A DNA stretch of 64,000 nt, taken from assembly GCF_000317515.1 (NCBI RefSeq), contig NC_019738.1:3932001-3996000 (forward strand). The letters run 5' to 3'. This stretch comes from Allocoleopsis franciscana PCC 7113. GTDB taxonomy: Bacteria > Cyanobacteriota > Cyanobacteriia > Cyanobacteriales > Coleofasciculaceae. A program made the position numbers and the translations under genes. The first letter of the stretch is position 1. Each line of letters starts with the position of its first letter. The notes beneath the pieces are model-generated. The model ran no database searches. It had not been told where the DNA came from and saw only the letters and a list, made by a program, of their open reading frames with translations. Positions 18,439 through 28,440 of this stretch are shown piece by piece.

Positions 18439-21048
18439 ATGCAACCTCGAACAATCACTATCACCGCTCTCATCACTCTATTGGCTGCTACTACCACCGG
18501 CATAACTCCTAATGTTTCACAGCCTTTTTCTGCACAAATAGCACTGGCTCAAGCCCCATTGACTCACAATCCAGAAGCCTACCGCTTAATAGAGCAAGGA
18601 AATCAACAGTATAAAATCAGTGAATTTCAAGCAGCTATACAGTCTTGGCAACAAGCATTAGCCATATATCAGAAGAGCGGTGAGCAGATCGGGGAAGGAA
18701 TTGCTCTAATTAATTTGGGTCATGCTTACTTTTCCGTAGGAGAATACCAAAAAGCCCTCGAATTCTATCAGCAATCCCTGGCCATTCAACAGCAACTGCG
18801 AGATTGTCCAGGAGAAGCGAATTCTCTCAACCATCTAGGTGAAGTTTACCGGGTCTTGGGGCAATATCAAAAAGCAATCGAGTTTTATCAGAAATCATTA
18901 GCACTCATCCGAGAGATAGGTCAGTCAGCGAACACCGATCACTATGCCCTACTCCAACAAGAAGCTACTTCGCTCAGCAATCTTGGTAATGCTTACCGGA
19001 ATCTAGGGCAATACCAGAAAGCGATCGAAGTTGGCGAGCAATCCTTGGCTTTGCTCAAAAAAATGAGTGAATTACCTAGCCGCGATTCCTTCGCTATACT
19101 CAAAGAAACAGTCAATTCACTCACTAATCTAGGTCATGTTTATTTTTATCTAGGTAACTATCAAAAGGCCGTCGAATGTTATAAGCAATCATTAGCAGTT
19201 GTTCGGGAAATAGGAGATCGTCAAGGGGAAGCAAACACCTTAGGAGGTTTGGGCAATATTTACTATTCCTCAGAGCAATATCAAAATGGGATGAAGATTT
19301 ATCAACAGTCCTTGGCTATTGCACGAGGAATTGGCGATCGCACAAGCGAAGGAATAGTTCTCAACAATATTGGTGCCCTACTCGCAACCAATAACCAGCC
19401 AGAACTAGCCATTATTTTCTACAAGCAATCGGTTAATGTTCGAGAAGCAATTCGCCGAGATATCCAAGGGTTGCCGAAAGAACAACAACAGTCTTATATA
19501 GAGACGATTGCCAATACCTATCGCTCTTTAGCTGACTTACTGCTCAAGCAAGATCGAGTCTTAGAAGCGCAACGAGTCTTAGATTTGCTCAAAGTGCAGG
19601 AGCTGGAGGACTATCTCCATGACGTGCGGGCTAGTGAAAATCTGAGTAATGGTATTGCCGATCGCGCCCCAGAACAGCAAATTAAAAAGGGCTATGAAGC
19701 AATTTTAAACCAAGCCATTGAACAGGGAAAAGAACTCTCGCAGTTGGAGAGCCTTCCTGTATCCAATAGAACAGAAGTCCAACAACAGCGTGTTATCGAA
19801 CTCAGGAAGAATCAAGAGCAAATTACCCAACAGTTTCAAGAATTTCTCAAGAGTTCTGAAGTTGCAGCACTGCTAATCCAGTTACGGCAAACCACCGTCG
19901 GAGAGGGCTTTGACTTAGATAAATACGCCACCAGTTTACAGGATAACCTCAAGCGACTCCAACAAGATGCCGTCATTCTCTATCCCTTCGTTCTAGAGGA
20001 TCGCTTGGAATTAGTATTAGTGACCTCTTACACTCCCCCAATCCGCCGAACTGTCGCTGTCAAACGCAAAGACCTCAATCGAGCTATTCTAGAATTCCGT
20101 GATGTTCTGAAAACTCCTAGCCGAGATGCCAAAGATTCTGCTCAGAAACTCTATAATTGGCTGATTAAACCCATTGCCAATGACTTAGCTCAAGCTAAAG
20201 CCAAAACTATTATCTACGCCCCTGACGGGCAACTGCGTTATATCCCCCTTGCCGCTCTCTATGATGGCAACCAGTGGCTTGTACAGCGCTTTGGTATCAA
20301 CAATATTACCGCCCTCAGCCTTACCGAATTCAATACGAAACCTCAAAGTAAGTTGCACATCTTTGCAGGTGCTTTTACCCAAGGCAATTACAGTATCCAA
20401 GTTGGCAGTCGGCAGTTCAATTTTCAGGGTCTCAAATATGCCGGGATAGAGATAGAAAATCTGGCGAAAATCGTTCCTAGTACGACACGATTGTTAGATC
20501 AGCAGTTCAGCCGAGATACTGTTCTTCAGATGAACGACTACTCCGTTGTCCATCTAGCCACTCATGCTGCGTTTGTCGAAGGTCAGCCAGAGCAGTCGTT
20601 TATTCTGTTTGGTGATGGCAAGTACGTCACTCTCCGAGATGTTGGAAGCTGGCGTTTACCCAATGTTGATTTAGTGGTACTTTCCGCTTGCGAAACGGGT
20701 TTAGGCGATAAGCTCGGCGATGGGAAAGAGGTTCTGGGATTTGGCTACCAGATGCAACGAGCGGGAGCGAGAGCCGCTATTGCTTCGCTATGGCAAGTGG
20801 ATGATGGCGGTACCCAAGCCATGATGGATGCCTTCTATGCCGCACTGGAAAATGGCAGTACCACTAAAGCCAAAGCTTTACGACAAGCTCAAATCGCCCT
20901 GATTACTGGGGATTACAAAGCCTTGGGACAACAACGGGGGCTGGAAGTACAGCAGGGCACCAGAAGTCGTTTATCGCCTACGGTAAATAGTCGCCTCAGC
21001 CATCCTTACTACTGGGCACCATTCATTCTGATCGGTAACGGGTTGTAA
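18439..21048 (+). CDS. Exported TPR-CHAT caspase-like protease (869 aa)
   Basis: Signal peptide at residues 1-38 (ITALITLLAATTTGI, then ALAQA). Seven or eight TPR motifs follow (about 50-345), for example YQKALEFYQQSLAIQQQL, then a helical linker rich in Gln/Glu. The CHAT domain covers about residues 510-869, with His709 in HLATHAAF and Cys751 in LSACETGL, and the closing SHPYYWAPFILIGNGL. It is about half the size of the TPR-CHAT protein to its left and less similar to it than the broken copy is. GGGAGG at 18424-18429 lies 9 bases before the ATG. Both dyad residues are present, so proteolytic activity is plausible. Substrate unknown. Confidence 0.9.
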   Translation: MQPRTITITALITLLAATTTGITPNVSQPFSAQIALAQAPLTHNPEAYRLIEQGNQQYKISEFQAAIQSWQQALAIYQKSGEQIGEGIALINLGHAYFSVGEYQKALEFYQQSLAIQQQLRDCPGEANSLNHLGEVYRVLGQYQKAIEFYQKSLALIREIGQSANTDHYALLQQEATSLSNLGNAYRNLGQYQKAIEVGEQSLALLKKMSELPSRDSFAILKETVNSLTNLGHVYFYLGNYQKAVECYKQSLAVVREIGDRQGEANTLGGLGNIYYSSEQYQNGMKIYQQSLAIARGIGDRTSEGIVLNNIGALLATNNQPELAIIFYKQSVNVREAIRRDIQGLPKEQQQSYIETIANTYRSLADLLLKQDRVLEAQRVLDLLKVQELEDYLHDVRASENLSNGIADRAPEQQIKKGYEAILNQAIEQGKELSQLESLPVSNRTEVQQQRVIELRKNQEQITQQFQEFLKSSEVAALLIQLRQTTVGEGFDLDKYATSLQDNLKRLQQDAVILYPFVLEDRLELVLVTSYTPPIRRTVAVKRKDLNRAILEFRDVLKTPSRDAKDSAQKLYNWLIKPIANDLAQAKAKTIIYAPDGQLRYIPLAALYDGNQWLVQRFGINNITALSLTEFNTKPQSKLHIFAGAFTQGNYSIQVGSRQFNFQGLKYAGIEIENLAKIVPSTTRLLDQQFSRDTVLQMNDYSVVHLATHAAFVEGQPEQSFILFGDGKYVTLRDVGSWRLPNVDLVVLSACETGLGDKLGDGKEVLGFGYQMQRAGARAAIASLWQVDDGGTQAMMDAFYAALENGSTTKAKALRQAQIALITGDYKALGQQRGLEVQQGTRSRLSPTVNSRLSHPYYWAPFILIGNGL

Positions 21049-21090
21049 GCTCCATTAGCCTAGACAGCTTGGCAGAAATAACCTACCAGT

Positions 21091-21108
21091 GAACCATGAA
21101 CCATGAAC
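21091..21108. repeat. Heptamer repeat GAACCAT
   Basis: Two perfect copies of GAACCAT and a partial third in the intergenic region after the CHAT gene. Confidence 0.6.
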
Positions 21109-21217
21109 AAATCTTACCGAAAACATGTCAATACTATCGAACGCGATATCACTTGAGAATGGTACTTTCTGAACTGAAGACCAATAGCGCTCTCGCTAAG
21201 ATGGAAAATTAATAGGT

Positions 21218-21943
21218 GTGCAATTTGTGAAAAAGATTCTGATCGTCGTTCATCAACCCACCTCTAATACTGGACTCGTGGGGCAAATCCTTCGCGCTTG
21301 GGGCTATACCCTCGATATCCGAGTACCGAGTCAGCAGGACGAACTCCCCCCAACGATGGATAATCACGAAGGTGTGATCATTTTTGGGGGGCCGATGAGT
21401 GCAAATGATCGCGAAACTCTCCCCTTTATCGGTACCGAACTGGATTGGATTCCAGTGGCTCTAGAATCGGGTAAGCCTTACCTGGGAATTTGCCTTGGTG
21501 CTCAATTATTAGCCTGTGTCCTCGGTGCAACGGTTCAACCTCATCCTGATGGCATGGTAGAAATCGGCTACTTCCCAGTGATGCCGACGGGAATGGATAG
21601 CGAACATTTCGATCAGCCGTTGTATGTCTACCACTGGCACCGTGAAGGATTTGAACTACCGAAGGGTGCGGTTTCCCTGTTTGAAGGCGAAATTTTTAAG
21701 AATCAGGCATTTTGCTATGGTGAGAACGCCTATGGTGTGCAGTTTCATCCGGAGATGACGCGGCAGATGATGGAACGCTGGACGACAGAAGGTGCTCACA
21801 TGCTAACCCTTCCAGGGGCACAGTCCCGTGATGAGCATTTCTACCAGCATTCGTTATATGCGATCGCCATGGAAAATTGGCTCAAAGGATTTCTCTGCCA
21901 CTGGTTAGGACAAGATGCGATTACTCAAAAAATCTGTGCCTGA
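21218..21943 (+). CDS. Class I glutamine amidotransferase (GMP synthase-like)
   Basis: A 241-aa stand-alone class I GATase. The nucleophile is Cys92 in GICLGAQ and the His-Glu pair is H177/E179 in QFHPE. The oxyanion strand is present (GVIIFGGPMS). Such proteins release ammonia from glutamine or act on gamma-glutamyl compounds; the acceptor is not known because no synthase partner lies nearby. Translation probably starts at GTG 21218; a second GTG at 21227 is an alternative and neither has a strong Shine-Dalgarno. It has no evident functional link to the CHAT gene upstream. Confidence 0.8.
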   Translation: MQFVKKILIVVHQPTSNTGLVGQILRAWGYTLDIRVPSQQDELPPTMDNHEGVIIFGGPMSANDRETLPFIGTELDWIPVALESGKPYLGICLGAQLLACVLGATVQPHPDGMVEIGYFPVMPTGMDSEHFDQPLYVYHWHREGFELPKGAVSLFEGEIFKNQAFCYGENAYGVQFHPEMTRQMMERWTTEGAHMLTLPGAQSRDEHFYQHSLYAIAMENWLKGFLCHWLGQDAITQKICA

Positions 21944-22003
21944 ACTCTAGAATCCGTCTGATTTATGTCAGAAACTGATCCGGATAACTTGATGGTTGAA
22001 CGT

Positions 22004-22660
22004 TCAGGGTTGTTCATGCCTTGCTAATTGTCCTCTCACCCAAGCCCGGAAAGATTTCATTGTCGCATTTCTTCCTCTTACTTTACTTTGTTCCACAAAA
22101 TCGTGGAGAACATCGGCAATAGGTAAATTGGGAAAAGCCGAGCTAGTTTCTGACTGAACGTATTCGCCAGACTGAAGAATATTAATTTCTATTTTTTTGC
22201 CGTTATAACGCCAGAGTTCAGTCACTCCTAATTCTTGATAATTATTAAACTTAGTTCTCGATGTAATATCAATTTCAATGGCTAATTCGGGCGGCGGGTC
22301 TATTTTTAAATTTAGCCGTTTCTTGCCTCTAATTTGGGCTTCTTTCTGAATATAAAAACAATCATCGGGTTCAACGGCTTGTCTCATCGCTTCATTCTCA
22401 AACGTCGTTGAGCCAAGGCTCCTAAACTCGATATCCATTTCTTCCAGAATTGCCTTGATAAAATCTCCAATAATGACTTTATCATCTTCATGTTCTGGTA
22501 GTGGAGTCATAATTTCCAGCGTTCCTTGACTATAAGAAAGTCTCGCACTACGACTTTCACCCAAATTTTTTAAAATATCTTGGAATTGCTGCCAGCTCAC
22601 ATTTTTTAAGAGCAGTTTATGTCCGGGTGGTACGATAATTTGTTCGAGGGCTAACAGCAT
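22004..22660 (-). CDS. Uma2 family protein (DUF820)
   Basis: About 218 aa from ATG 22660 (MLLALEQIIVPPG); the open frame extends upstream to a TTG at 22690. Nuclease-like motifs: VEPDDCFYIQ, then PPPELAIEIDITS and the closing ELGVTELWRYNG block. It begins about 130 bp downstream of the stop of the broken TPR-CHAT gene, on the same strand. The role of Uma2 proteins is unproven. Confidence 0.8.
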   Translation of the reverse strand: MLLALEQIIVPPGHKLLLKNVSWQQFQDILKNLGESRSARLSYSQGTLEIMTPLPEHEDDKVIIGDFIKAILEEMDIEFRSLGSTTFENEAMRQAVEPDDCFYIQKEAQIRGKKRLNLKIDPPPELAIEIDITSRTKFNNYQELGVTELWRYNGKKIEINILQSGEYVQSETSSAFPNLPIADVLHDFVEQSKVRGRNATMKSFRAWVRGQLARHEQP

Positions 22661-22763
22661 TTTTTTCTGTCCAGAATTCAAGCTATGCAAGGAACATTTT
22701 GCAATACGGATTTGAACATATCCAGGCTAACATTCTTCTAACGAACGATGAAAGCCGTTTTTC

Positions 22764-22784
22764 TTGACTTTTGACTTTTGACTG
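22764..22784. repeat. Heptamer repeat TTGACTT x3
   Basis: Three tandem copies (the last reads TTGACTG), directly after the 3' end of the broken TPR-CHAT gene. Confidence 0.6.
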
Positions 22785-22789
22785 TCGCT

Positions 22790-25700
22790 TTACAAACCAT
22801 TGCCAATTAGAATGAAGGGTGCCCAGTAGTAGGGGTGAGACAAATTGGAACTGCTGCTATTATCGGCGCTAGTCTCTACCTCTGGTTTAGCGACAACTTC
22901 AAGACCTCGTTGTGGGGCATCTTTAGCAGTAAGTTTACCTTGCAATAGGCTTAGTTGTGCTTGACGCAAGGCTTCGGCTTTGGTCATTGGTTTTTCAGAT
23001 GTTCCAGTAGCTAAATTCTTGTAAAATTGCTGCATCAATAGACTAGTGCTGCCATCGTTCACAAGCCATAGGGATGCCATTACTGCCTTCGCTGCATTGT
23101 TCATAAAGTAGTAAGCAAGGGCGTTAATTTCTACACCGTCTTGTTGAGAACCACCAAGCGCTGTTTGACAGGCTGATAGCACGACGAGATGAATGTCACT
23201 TAATCCTGTCAAGGCACTAATCATATCTGGAGTCAGGGGTATGCCAGTTCCTAGCAGAATGTAAGATTTATTTGAGCTAGTTGGGTCAAATACACCGTGA
23301 GTCGCAAGGTGCAGAATTTTGTGTCCTTTGAGATTGTCTCGCAGGGTGCGAAAGTCAAAGGTGCGGTTTAGGTACTTTTCTCCTGGATAAATTCCTTGAG
23401 TATCGTTGGTTTGCGATCGCACAATACCATCTAATTCAATGGGTACATTAAGTAAAGGATCAAAACCAGGAACACGATCAGATAGTCCCATTGCCAGAAC
23501 TGAGGTATTTTGAGTACCGATGGGTAATTTATCCTTCGTGTCTGCTAAGGCTGCGGAAGGTGCGATCGCAATGGTATAGTTCTCCATCAGATATTGTTTC
23601 CCATCAAACAGGGCACTCATGGGCATATAGCGCGTTACCCTATCCAGGGCAAAAACCAGATGTTTGACGGAGTTTGCCTTGAGTTCGCCTTCGATGGGTT
23701 GAATCAGCCAGTTGTAGAGTTTTTGACTGACGGCTTGCGCTTTGGGAATATCCGCAGAACCGCAAGTACGCTTCTCGCACTCTTCCATTAGCTTGCGAAA
23801 CTCTAAAACGGTGTTTCCTAATTCCTCTCGGCTGACGGGAACTTTAACGGTTTTGATCACATCCCCTGTGGCATAAAGCTGTAACTGTAGCTCTTTTTCT
23901 AGCACCAAGGGGTAAATCATCACCGTGTTGGGTTGAGCGTTGACAATTTCTCTAATTTTCCCGAAGTTCTGAGGGTCAAAGAAGATATCATCTTTTTGAC
24001 GGTTTTCACGAATTTCTTTGTCTATTTTCTGTAATTCCTGAACATTTGCCGTAATCAGAGCTGTTTGTTGGTCTTTGAGTTGGCTGCATTGTTGACTGTT
24101 TGTCTGTTCGCACTCGCTGATCTGTCGTCCCAATGCTACGATTGACTGATTAGGAGCGGGAATTTTGGCTTCAGTTGGAGTTAGGGGAATTTGGGGTTTG
24201 TCGCCTGTTCTATTGCCAGCACTGATGAAATCACGTATTTCTTGCCCTCTTAATAGTTCCTGTACATACAGTGCTTCTTTGTCTCTTCCTTGGGAGAGCA
24301 ACAACTCTGCTAACTGGCGATAAATATCAGATACTTTCACTTGGTCAAAATCAACGGTTGCTTCCAGGAATGATTTCTGTAACTCTGGTGGTAATCCTTG
24401 GATATTGCGCCGGACTTCTTCTATTTGGTTAACAGATTGTTTGTAGTAGTTGATGGCAATATTGGGTTGATTTAAGTCGCGGTAAATGCGAGCTAAACCA
24501 TACAAGCTGTAAGCTTTACCACCCGCTACTTCTGTCGGAGTAGAAATGGCTAATGCGGCTTGATAGGCGGCTATGGCTTGCTCGTTCCGTCCAAATTTGC
24601 GATGTAATTGCCCTAATAGATTGAGTGCTTGTTTTTCCCAGGTGGGATTTTGGGTTTTTCGGGTGAAGGCTAAAAAGGCTTGTGCTGACTCCATCGCTTT
24701 GGCATCATTTCCTAATGCAGCGTAGCCAACACTCAACATCCTAGTGGCGAATACTTCCATCCCAGGAACTTTAATTTCCTGGAATATAGTTAATGCTTGT
24801 TGGGCGAATTCTATAGTTTGTTGCGGTTCTGCAAGGCTAGCGAGATTTAATAAAGCATTACCTTCACCTTGGCGGTTTTTGAGTTGCCGCATGGTGGTGA
24901 GTGCTTGTTGGTAAAACTCATTGCTTTTCTGGTAATTTCCCAAGTTCCTGTAGATATGACCGAGATTAAATTGTGGTATCGATTGAAGGGATGGACTCTT
25001 AAGTTCTGTGGCTATTTTCAAACTTTGCTGATTCAACTCTAGGGCTTTTTGAAAGTCGTTGCTATTGTTGTAAAGATTACCCAGATAAGATAACGCCTGA
25101 GCTTCCAAACCAGGATTTTTTAACTCTCTTGCAATTACTAAACTTTGCTCGATGAACTCTTTACCTTTGGTGTAGTTGCCAACAACTTGGTAAGCATCGC
25201 CTAAATTCATTAGCAACCTTGCTTCCCTTTCGCGGTTTTTGTATTTTCTTGCAGATACTAAGCCTGGTTCAGCGACGGAAATTACTTTTTGATAGTCTCC
25301 TAGTTTCTGATAGGCATCACTGAGAGACTCCGCAGCGTGGGCTTCACCTAGGAAGCTTCTGAGTTTTTGAGCAATAGCCAAGCTTTGTTGTCCTACTTCG
25401 ATCCCCTGCTCATATTTTCCCTGTGCATTGTAGGCTTGACTAAGAGTTGCCAAAGCTTGTCCTTCAAAATAGGGATTTTGCTGTTGTCGAAACTTTGCCA
25501 AAGCTTGGTTTGCCACTTCAATTGCTTTTTGCGTGTCTCCTACATTCTGATAACTGTGGCTCAAATACTGTAAAGCCAAGCCATCATCTTTTTTTGTCTG
25601 CTGTAGCAGTGCCAAGCTTTGTTGTGCTAACTCCAGGGCTTTTTGATAGTTACCTTGGTTATCATAAATATCCTGGAGTTCACCCAAAGTACGCTGTTCA

Positions 25701-27649
25701 ATATCGGTATTTCCTAGTCGTCTAGCAATTTGTAAAGCTTGGTGTGCTAACTCTATCGCCTGGGGATGCTTGCCCTGTTTAGTGTAGGATTGACTGAGTT
25801 GTTGTAACGCATCTGCTTCTGTTTTTGGGTCTTTGATTTGCCGTGCAATACTTAAGGCTTGCTGAGTTGATTCTATAGCGTTGGGCAAATCCCGCATATC
25901 TGTATAGAGTTCGCCTAAATTAATTAACGCCTCTGCCTCTAAATTTGGTTTTTTGAGTGTTTGCACGTATGTTAAACTTTGCTTAGCAAAATCAAGGGCT
26001 TTGTCAAATTCCCCAAGACTCCTGTAACCCAAACTCAATCCCTGTAGGGTACCAGGCAGGATTTTCAAATTACTCTCTTGTAGGCTGGGATCTAATAGAG
26101 AAAAATTGATTTACCGCGCCTTGGCTAAAGCTTGCTGGTATAGTTCAATCCCTTTTTCGTATTCTCCCAACTCAGTATAGATACTGGCAAGAACGTTTAA
26201 AGAAGATGCCTCACTCAAAGGATCTTTTTGTTCCCGTGCGATTTCTATTTTTCGCTGGCTTAACTCAATGATCTGTCTGTCCTTCCCTTGATCACGGTAA
26301 ATTGATGAAAGAAGAGATAAGGCTGTTGTTTCTGTCTGTAATTCTTTAATTTGGCGAGCAATCTTCAACGATTGTTGTAAGAATTCAGTTGCTTTGTTGT
26401 AGTCTCCCAATATGTAGTAGACTCTTCCTAACTTCTGTAAAACAAATGCTTCCTTATCTGGCTGTTTGAGTTCTCGCGCCATCTGTAAAACGTCCTGCGC
26501 CAATTTAATATCATGAGGTGCTTCGGCTCTAGCTTGAGAATAGAATCCTTTGCTATACAAATCAGATGCTTTAGAACCAAACACCATGATCATTGTCAGG
26601 GTACCCAGTTGGGAACTGCTGTCTTTGATTTCCCGTTGAATTGCCAATGATTGCTGGAGAAACTCTACCGCACGTTCTTTGTCGCCTTTTATCCCGTAAG
26701 TGGTACTTATCAGATTCAGTACTCTATATTCGAGGAAGCGATTACCTACCTCTCGACTTGCTGCTAACGATTTCTTAGACCACTCCAAAGTGCGAGGATA
26801 GTCTTGCAAATCGTCATAAGTTACTGCTATCGAGAAAAGTGTATAACCAGCTTGAAATTTATCTCCTACTTCTTGCTGAATTGCCAAGGTTTGGTTGTAT
26901 ATTTCTAGGGCTTTAGGATTTTGTTTTAAATTAGAGTAAGTCACCCCTATCTTTCTCAGAGTCCTGCCTTCCCCTGCCCTATCTTTTACTTCGCGACTAA
27001 TAGCTAAGGCTTGCTGGAAAGTTTCCAAGGCTTTGTCATATTGGCTTTTTAAGAGGTAAACTGAGCCAAGGTTATCGAGTGTTTCTCCTTCCCCTTTTCG
27101 GTCTTTCAGTTCCCGCCGAATTGCCAAAGCTTGCTGCAAGACTTCCGAGGCTTTGTCAGCTTGCGATAAACCGAGGTAAACCTCGCCCATATTGTTAAGG
27201 GTTTGCCCAATTCCGGCTTTGTCATTCAGTTGTTGGCGTATTTCTAGTACTCATTGATAGGTAGCGAGTGCTTTTGGGTAGTACCCTTGGCGATACTGCT
27301 GCACTCCCTCTTGGAATAGCTTATCTACCTCGGTTTGGCGATTTTGAGTGGTGGGTGTTTGTGCTGAGACAGAGAGTAGGGGCACCATCGGTGTCAACTT
27401 AAGCCCTGGCGAATGGAATTCGCGGCTATAAAAACGAAGTCCGCCTGCGTGGACTAACGGAAAAACTAGAGTTTTGAAACCTGCGTAGGCAGGTTTTGTT
27501 TGTATAGCTGCGGTTTCAACCGCCCAGCTAACGTTAAGTTGACACCAATGGATATGTCGTGCCCCTACAGAACTAGGGAATAGGGAAGGAGTCAGGGAAA
27601 GCAGCAATGTTGTCGTAAAAAAGCTGATGGACTTGAGAGGGGGGTGCAT
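22790..27649 (-). pseudogene. TPR-CHAT protease gene broken by two in-frame stop codons
   Basis: One reading frame runs for about 1620 codons, close to the 1596-aa intact relative, but two stop codons cut it: TGA at 27251-27253 and TAA at 26111-26113. No frameshift is needed to join the three parts (27251-27649, 26111-27250, 22790-26110). Part one holds the signal peptide and first TPR, part two about nine TPRs, part three the remaining TPRs and an intact-looking CHAT domain (HLATHGVF and LSACQTAL, ending SHPYYWAPFILIGNGL). By comparison with neighbours, TAA probably replaced a Glu codon (AR-stop-IN against AREIN). The signal-peptide region also carries an inverted-repeat element. The third part could be translated from TTG 26068, but would lack a signal peptide. 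Sequencing error is possible yet two separate errors are less likely. Confidence 0.8.
27377..27567. repeat. MITE-like inverted-repeat element nested in a palindrome
   Basis: Inner element: 18-bp ends at 27385-27402 and 27534-27551 with one mismatch, containing a perfect 13-bp pair (GGTGTCAACTTAA and its inverse). Outer arms: TAGGGGCAC at 27377-27385 and its inverse GTGCCCCTA at 27559-27567. Inside are short perfect hairpins, such as AACCTGC-GTAG-GCAGGTT. There is no open frame for a transposase. It lies in the signal-peptide region of the broken CHAT gene and adds about 60 codons without shifting frame. Confidence 0.7.
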
Positions 27650-27766
27650 GGGACAAGTCCTGTGTTGGTAGAGGATGACTGACGTAACAGAAGTTAAAAT
27701 AAACAGACCGCCCTCTAAACTTGTTATTTCTAAGTTTCTAAGTGTGGAAACAAACTGGAGACTCAA

Positions 27767-28363
27767 ATGACCCCAGCAACAATCGCAACATCCACGCATG
27801 TATCACCCCTTTTGTTTGAGGGAGTAACTTGGAGAGAGTTCAAAGCCGTTGAGCAATTATTAGATCGTCCAGGATATCGACTCTCTTTCCTCGATGGAGT
27901 TTTGGAGATTCGACGAATGCCAGGAGAACCCCACGAAACAGTTAAAAAGAGGATTGCTGCATTGTTGGAACTTTACTTGCTCATGGCAGGGTTTGACTTT
28001 ACTCCAACTGGCTCAATGACTCTAGAAAGTGAAGGGGGTGCTGTCAAGCGAGAGGCGGATGAATCCTATAAACTTTCCCCAGGTCGAGTGCGTCCCGATC
28101 TAGCGATCGAGGTGGTGTTTACGAGTGGCGGCATCAACAAGTTAGAGGTATACAAGCGGCTGAAAATAAAGGAAGTGTGGTTTTGGGAAGACGGCGTGTT
28201 AGAGGTTTATCACTTACGGGAAGAGGGCAATACACTTCACTATGAAAAGGTTTCTAGTAGTGAAGAGGTGAAAGGGATCGATCTAGATTTGTTGTTACGT
28301 TGCATCAATATGGTGAATCATGTTGATGCGATCAAGACGTTTCAGCAGGCACTTCAGCAATAG
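27767..28363 (+). CDS. Uma2 family protein (DUF820)
   Basis: A 198-aa protein with Uma2 motifs: FEGVTWREFKAVEQLL at the start, RPDLAIEVVFTSGG (nuclease-like core) and KRLKIKEVWFWEDG. GGAG at 27754-27757 precedes the ATG by 9 bases. It is divergent from the broken TPR-CHAT gene; about 117 bp between the starts would hold both promoters. It is the third Uma2 gene next to a CHAT gene in this window. Confidence 0.8.
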   Translation: MTPATIATSTHVSPLLFEGVTWREFKAVEQLLDRPGYRLSFLDGVLEIRRMPGEPHETVKKRIAALLELYLLMAGFDFTPTGSMTLESEGGAVKREADESYKLSPGRVRPDLAIEVVFTSGGINKLEVYKRLKIKEVWFWEDGVLEVYHLREEGNTLHYEKVSSSEEVKGIDLDLLLRCINMVNHVDAIKTFQQALQQ

Positions 28364-28406
28364 CCGAGGATAGGCTGTCCCGCTATAGATTAGATCCCCC
28401 TCGCAT

Positions 28407-28423
28407 CCCCCTTAAAAAGGGGG
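28407..28423. terminator. Bidirectional hairpin between Uma2 and ilvD
   Basis: CCCCCTT pairs with AAGGGGG around an AAA loop. It lies in the 77-bp gap between two convergent genes, which suits a shared terminator. Confidence 0.6.
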
Positions 28424-28440
28424 ACTTTGAGCAAACAAAC

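Noticed and set aside
26111-27253. Programmed stop-codon readthrough in the TPR-CHAT gene
   Set aside because: No stem or context signal is visible at either stop; mutation is the simpler reading, though not excluded.
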